Origin: Oxytricha trifallax
Taxonomy: Eukaryota; Ciliophora; Spirotrichea; Sporadotrichida; Oxytrichidae
Direction of reading: 5' to 3'
Assembly: GCA_000711775.1 (NCBI GenBank)
Contig: ARYC01000199.1
Coordinates: 124,001 to 188,000, forward strand
DNA length: 64,000 bases
Below are positions 58,117 through 64,000 of the stretch, piece by piece. Position 1 is the stretch's first letter. Every line of letters starts with the position of its first letter. The position numbers and the translations under genes were made by a program. The notes under the pieces are model-generated. The model was not told where the DNA came from and did not search any database. It saw only the letters and a list, made by a program, of their open reading frames with translations.

Positions 58117-58339
58117 TTATTATTGACTTATAATTTTCATTAAATAAATTAAAATTAATTTTTAAAATAATATCTAATATTTTATTAACTCTTTATATAA
58201 TTAGTTGTAAGAATGGGAACTTCGAGCTCTACTCAAAAACCCATATCCTAAAACCCTTCAAAACCTTAATCGAATTATTAATTGAAAAAATGATGAAATT
58301 TAAACCTATAATTGTTGGGACTTTTTAGGGTTTATTTAA

Positions 58340-59570
58340 AACCCCAAAACCCCTTAATGAGGATTTTAAGTTCTTTTATTTGAAGGTTACAGTTGAGGTC
58401 ATATTGGTGTTGTTAGTAGTGAAAACGCAGGTTTTATGTGAATTTAATGAATATTTAATGTTTATTATTAGTGGTCTAAAATCAAACAAATTTTATCTGC
58501 TTGTCTTTTTTGTATCTCTTAAATCTTGCTCTCTCTAATGGCTCAAGTATGTGTTCTAAGGAATATCTAGAATAGGAGGGAGCTCTCACGATTATCAACT
58601 CTACTATCCTTTTATATTCTTCGCACGCATCTTCTAACTTTATATGTTTCTAGGCCAAACTTATTAATTGTTTTTCATACTTAGTACCAAAGTAAAACAT
58701 ACATTCCATGTCCCTTTCTAATATAATTGCTGCTTATGCCCACACATCCCATTAAACAGGACCATTAGTCCACTTTTCTCTTGTTGGGTTGTATCCTAGA
58801 GTATCTAGTACCAGTGCTAAAGTAACTGTCTTCTATCTTAAAACTTCTTGTAATATCCAACAACTATTTATAAAGGGCAGAAATTTAGCATAATGTTTTC
58901 AGGCTTCAAACCTCTATGAACATTTCCAAGTTCCTGCAACCTTAATAACTAGTTTAATATTTGAGAGTATCTGGTTTTAAATATTGGGGTATCAATAATG
59001 ATATAGATAGTCTCTCAGAATCATTTCAAATTTCTTAACTTTATGTGCGATGCGATGAAACCATAGCTTTAAACAACTCCATTTAGCTCAAGCATATTCT
59101 TACAATCTTTTCTCCAGGCCTCTCTAAGAAACATGTATTCATTAGCAAACTCTTTCTTAAACTGATTTTTCTTAATAAGATAACTGAAGGGGAAAACTTT
59201 GTATGCTTTCATATTTACAAATATAAGCTTTGCTTTTGTAGGCAAGTTTATATTCAAGTAGTTTTCAATACTAGTGAAGAGATTAACTCCTTTAAATGCA
59301 AATATATTCATAAACTTCGCTTAGAAGCATGCTTCTAAAAACGTATTTCCTGTTAGTTGATTCATCGCTTCAAATCATTTCTGACCCTTGAAAATCCTTT
59401 TCTTGTACCTTTTGAGTTTTAGCATATTGAGTATTTGACTTCATTCATTTAGTGTCCTAAAACCTGCCATCTAAAATTATCGTGCTTGAAAAAAACCTAG
59501 CATTTCAAAAACTTATATCTTTTGAGATGCTTTTTTCAGCCTTTATTTAATTTTAAAAAGGTTCTAGCAG
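58340..59570 (-). pseudogene. Decayed TBE-like element end with kinase gene
   Basis: The tip AACCCCAAAACCCCTTAATGAGG (58340-58362) is followed on the minus strand by NPTREKWTNGPVQWDVWA, AAIILERDMECMFYFGTK and the catalytic-loop match VHRGLKPENIMLNFCP (near 58880-58930). Frames are broken. Confidence 0.6.
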
Positions 59571-60079
59571 TCTTAACATTAAAAAATTCAAGATTCTTAT
59601 CTTATCGAGTGGGAGCTGTATTTTGACTTACTAAACATAATCATTTTATGTATAAAATCCGATTTTTGCTCTCTCCTTAATGTTTAACACTAATATAAAA
59701 AAGTAATATGCTCAAATTCATATGCTTTCCTTTGATCTCTTTCTCTCTTTAAATATAATTAATTTCAAACTTTTTGTAGTCAAAGTTGATCCATTATTAT
59801 CTAGCAACAAGGCAAAATAATTGACGATTTAAGGTAACCACTATGTATATATTCCAATTAAATCTTTAAGATAAGCTCTAATATCATTATTAGTTCTAGT
59901 TTCTTTGCATTGTATTAAGAACTGTAGCAATAATGGTTAGTTTGATATTTTTGATCATATTCATATATAGAATAAAATATTTTGATTTTAGTATTTGCTT
60001 AGAAAGAATTCAGGTTGATAATATAGCATTAGAACTTCATTACACTTTTATTAGATAATTTAGTAATTTTGTAGGGCAT

Positions 60080-60780
60080 AAATGGGGTAAGTAGAGAAAT
60101 TATGCAAGTTTTCTAAATTAAATATAAAAATTAGCAAAATTTAGGGTTTATTTATGGTGAAAAATATTTAGATTTACTACCTAAGCATAAGTATGGTGAG
60201 TACTTATATAAAATATATCAAAGAAGTACTAGATTATACAGTTATAATATCTTTTTTGCAAATGTGTCTCAACTATATGTATCATTTATTTTTAATTGTT
60301 TAGTATTATAACAAAAGCACTTGATAACATCCTGCTAAAAAATAAAAGTTCTCGAAGGCCAATTTGACTACATCTGCGAATTGAAGTAATGGATACATTT
60401 TCCAATTAAATATCGAGCTGTCATGCAAGCTGTGATGTTTTATAAAGTTTCCTGATATGTTTATATCTCCATACACTATAGCTAATATACAGTGACATTT
60501 TTATAGTAATAATACAAACTATATATTTGAAATTAAATGCAGGGACTATTGTTTATAACATCAAGATCAGACACGCTGATAATGCTGTGTTCACCTTCAA
60601 CATCCATTTTAGTAAGCCATGGTACAAGAAATTAAAATATAGAGAGGTCAATGACTAAAGTATCTGCTCTGTTAAATGTTTAAAGTATTCCTGGACAATT
60701 CACAGAGAGAGGGAGAGAAGATTGGTGAGATGTAGAAACTTAGTGATATATATGGGCTATACCAGCAAAAATAATATAAT
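60080..60780 (+). pseudogene. DDE transposase remnant
   Basis: IRHADNAVFTFNIHFSKPWY matches AYEAVFTLNTFINKSWY of the 50.5-kb remnant. Upstream nucleotides (AGAGAAATTATGCAAGTTTT region) parallel 50100-50300. Heavily decayed; catalytic residues not visible. Confidence 0.5.
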
Positions 60781-60917
60781 ATAAAATAATTTTATAAAGA
60801 ATAATTACTTCTGCTTCAAGAATGAGAAAGATTCTATTATTGTAGGAATACATTCGACTTGTGAAATAGGGGATATTTGAACCAAAAATATTTTTTTATA
60901 TTTAAATAAGTTATTTT

Positions 60918-61404
60918 AACTACTCTGCTTCAAGTTATGGTCGGAAAAGACGGAATATATTATTTTAAATTACAAGAGATTTCTCTATAGTGTTGAAAAC
61001 ACCTAAAACAAATGTCAGTTTTTATTATAAAATTACAAATATTTTTATGTTTTTTTCATAACATTTTGTTCAATTTGTGCATTTCTAAACTATATAACTT
61101 ATTCATATCTTTTTAATAAGTTATCTTAAACGATTATGATATCTAAAATATTTATTTTCAATAATAATTGTATTATTCAAAAAGTTCATTCATGTAAGAT
61201 AACTTATTTAAAAGATATGAGTAAGTTATATATTTTAGAAATGCACAAATTGAACAAAAGGTTATGAAAAATACATAAAAATATTTGTAATTTTATTATA
61301 AAACTGACATTAGTTTTAAGTAATTTCAACACTATAGAAAAATCTCTGTAATTTAAAATAACTTTTTTCGTGTTTTCCGACCCTAACTTGAACCAGAGTA
61401 GTTA
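60918..61404. repeat. Foldback element, ~205-bp arms
   Basis: TAACTACTCTG...CAAGTTA.GGTCGG at 60918 pairs with CCGACCCTAACTTG...CAGAGTAGTTA ending at 61404. The centre is ~60 bp. Confidence 0.78.
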
Positions 61405-63689
61405 CGATAGCTTAATAAAATATAAAAAATATATCTTATGTTCAGATATTATTGCTATATTTCATATCGCCCCCCCCGATAATGAATTTAAATTTAATTT
61501 AATTAATAAATAATAAATTACCTTTTTCAGTTATTCTTTTGGAAAATTTCTCTAAACCCTCACAATATTGTACTGTGTGGATAGAGCATTAAAAAATAAA
61601 AAGTTGCCATTATTGCTTTAGTGATTTTATCATACTAAAAACAAAAAACCCATTATATTGCTCTAAGTTGAATCAGAAGTATTACCAATAGTAAAGTCAA
61701 GCTAAAATTGCAGGATCTAGCGAATCAAACTTATATTTAAATTTTGAATCACTTCGGATTTGATATATACGATTATTATAAGATTTAATAAATTTTGTTT
61801 AATAACTTTTCGCAAACGAATGAATTCCTACAATAATGAATATAGAAAACCCAGAAAAGTAAAAGATTAATAAAATCTTATAAACCATACTTACTAAATT
61901 CTCTTTAAGCTTATGCTAAAATATTGAAGTAACTATCGAAATTATAAAGCAGCAACTTAAAAAGAAAAAGTTTAGAGAACTTTCAAAAGACTCTAAGGTT
62001 ATTTTTAGTTGATATATATAAATAACTCTTAAGATATACTCGCTATAATATATATTATTAACAATATAAATTCCTAGTTAATAAGTTTTAAAATCAAAAA
62101 TTATGTTTTAATCATTTTTTATCAATTTAAAACTAAATCAAGAAATTGGAAAATATTTGATGTTTTGACTGCCGCTACATCATCTTAATGTTCAGTTGAT
62201 AAAAAAATTCAAATTCCGTTAAGCAGAAAGCAATCAATCTTAGAAAATCCACCCACCTATAATAAAATCTCCAAAAATTCCCTTATTGAGTTTTATATGT
62301 GTCATGATTGATGAGGGTAATGTTGGGGATTAGTATTTATTTGTTTTAAAATGCATCCTTTTCACTTGTTATGAAAAATGAATTTTTTTATGATCAATCT
62401 TTTTATACTCAACTTATATATTCTCATATATTTATAAAAATATATCATTTTTATTTCAAAAAGATAATTTTGAGTGACATCTTTTTCTGTTTTACAATTT
62501 TTACATTTAAAATCACTTTTAATGGTTTTTTTTATTAGAAAATTTGATGATTGCATCATTTCAAAAATTTTGCTTTTAATTAAAATTATAATTAAAATTT
62601 TCATCAAAAAGTATTTCAAATTCAACTAAATACCATCAAATCTTTTAACTTGCATTCTTCATTGATATATTTTCATCCAATTCAATAAAGATTGTAAACA
62701 TTTAAAAAAAAATAATTATTTTTAAAATGAGTGGTTTTAAAGTGATTGTTAGCCACAATCAAGTAATTTTTAGTTCTCAAAGCATTATTAATCAAAAGCT
62801 ATCTTTAAAATTTTTTATCAATTCCATCTTTAATATTCTAATTAAAATTTTACTCATTTTTAATATTTAAAAGTTATAATAATTTTTTAGGTCCGTTACC
62901 TACTTTTTTAATGTAGGTAACGCATATAAATAGTATTTTAATTAAAATAATCTTATCATTAATTTATTCATAATTTCTTAAATATAATTTGATTTATTTA
63001 TATCTCTAAGCTAATATTATAAGATTGTTTTTATACTTAAAACACAAGAAACTTTAATATCGCTTATCAGTTTAAATCATTCAATATTTTATTTATTAAC
63101 GATATAATTCAATTTCGATAAAGAATTATAACAACTCGATACTTTAATAGAACTTTGTTCTTAGTATCTCAAAATAATGAAATTTGTGGATAGAAAATTT
63201 TTATAAGGCATATTCATAATTCAAGTTTGAGACTTTATACAATATTATAATTCCATATCGAAATTACAAAATTCTATTTGGAAATATCCTCTATTTACAT
63301 AATTATTTCTTAGTAAAATTATATATAATGAATTAATAAAATTTAGAAATTACTTAAAATGCTGAAAGGCCTTAATGCACTATAGCTTACTAATTTAAAT
63401 CAAAGAATGTAAGTGAAAAATTATTTATTTATTTATACTCCAAATTTTTTAATGATATAAGATTTGTTATTTATTATAAATTTAGAGTTTAATTAAGTTA
63501 GAATATTAATAAATTTTAATTTTAACTCATAAGCCAAAATTGGCATTAACAAATAATTATTTTAGCGAGAAGCTAAAAGAAGGATTATTACTATTAATTC
63601 TTAGACACCCCTTTACATATAAGTGTCTAATAGGAGGTTAACCCTGTAAAGAGAAATGGAAAAAGTTTGATTAAACTGTAACAAATTTC
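61405..63689. other. AT-rich stretch without recognised genes
   Basis: Contains a C-run (61471-61478), a small hairpin GTTACCTAC...GTAGGTAAC (about 62895-62921) and a hairpin TTAGACACCCC..AGTGTCTAA near 63602-63631. No coding sequence recognised. Confidence 0.3.
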
Positions 63690-63995
63690 AAAGAAGAATT
63701 TCCATTTTAATAAATTAAATTCTATTAAATTAGTATTACATTTTTTTCAAATTTAATTAGTTCGAGTATATTATCCATCTAACTTAATTGGTACTAATTT
63801 AATATTGTAGGAATACATTTGATTTGGGAAAATAATTTATAATTAATTAATTAAAATATTAAAATCTTGGCAGTTAACTTTCTGGAAACCTAGACAATAT
63901 GTACTTGTCAGATAGAGAATTCAAAATTAGCTGGACTTTACTATTGGCGGTACCCCTCTATCGCATTCCTGAAGCGAGTTAACTCGACTATAATT
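63690..63995. repeat. Dispersed repeat copy, related to 52009-52290
   Basis: Shares the same succession of motifs as the 52-kb copy, ending in CTATTGGCGGTACCCCTCTA and CTGAAGCGAGTTAACTCGAC. It runs to the window edge. Confidence 0.68.
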
Positions 63996-64000
63996 TGACC

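Noticed and set aside
1..64000. CRISPR arrays, bacterial operons, Shine-Dalgarno sites
   Set aside because: Introns, ciliate codon use, IESs and transposon type show a eukaryotic germline genome. No regularly spaced direct repeats were seen.

Overview
The window looks like germline (micronuclear) DNA of a spirotrich ciliate of the Oxytricha type. Long genes are open only when TAA and TAG are read as glutamine and TGA is the sole stop. Genes are cut by short AT-rich internal eliminated sequences (IESs) flanked by 2-15 bp direct repeats (pointers). Introns are small (31-81 nt in most cases) GT-AG introns. One element ends in C4A4/G4T4 telomere-like repeats, as TBE transposons do. No tool was run: all junctions below were read by eye and tested by whether removal restores one open frame whose total length is a multiple of three.

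Layout. 1-198 is the C-terminal end of a gene. 670-1275 is an odd GC-rich island. 1348-4950 (-) is a large gene with one IES. 5327-17905 (+) is a 2269-codon gene cut by six short IESs and, near its stop, by a complete 5255-bp TBE-like transposon (12612-17866) flanked by an AAT duplication. The transposon carries a DDE transposase, a degraded 22-kDa-type ORF and a zinc-finger/kinase ORF. On the minus strand follow a CFAP36-like gene (18092-19434), a multi-pass membrane protein (19554-20556) and a zinc-binding/coiled-coil protein with three IESs (20849-22426). 23628-34688 is compact and shows no IES: alpha-tubulin acetyltransferase, a DNAJA-type chaperone, two unnamed proteins, a uridine kinase and two more unnamed proteins.

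The highlight is 35050-39115. A pyruvate kinase gene is scrambled into 14 segments. Six odd-numbered segments lie in order on the plus strand (35284-35667). The even segments plus segment 14 lie on the minus strand (37090 down to 35740). Segment 13 sits outside both groups at 35050-35145. Joining them through matching pointers gives exactly 486 codons. Next to it, a DDX6/Dhh1-type RNA helicase has its first half on the plus strand (37250-38131) and its second half inverted (39115 down to 38244), giving 415 codons.

From about 39.1 kb to the end the window is AT-rich and repeat-rich. It holds at least eight palindromic (foldback/MITE-like) elements, two copies of a ~1 kb foldback family, decayed TBE-like transposase and kinase fragments, one orphan coding segment of a Cys-loop-type channel, and one or two small candidate genes.
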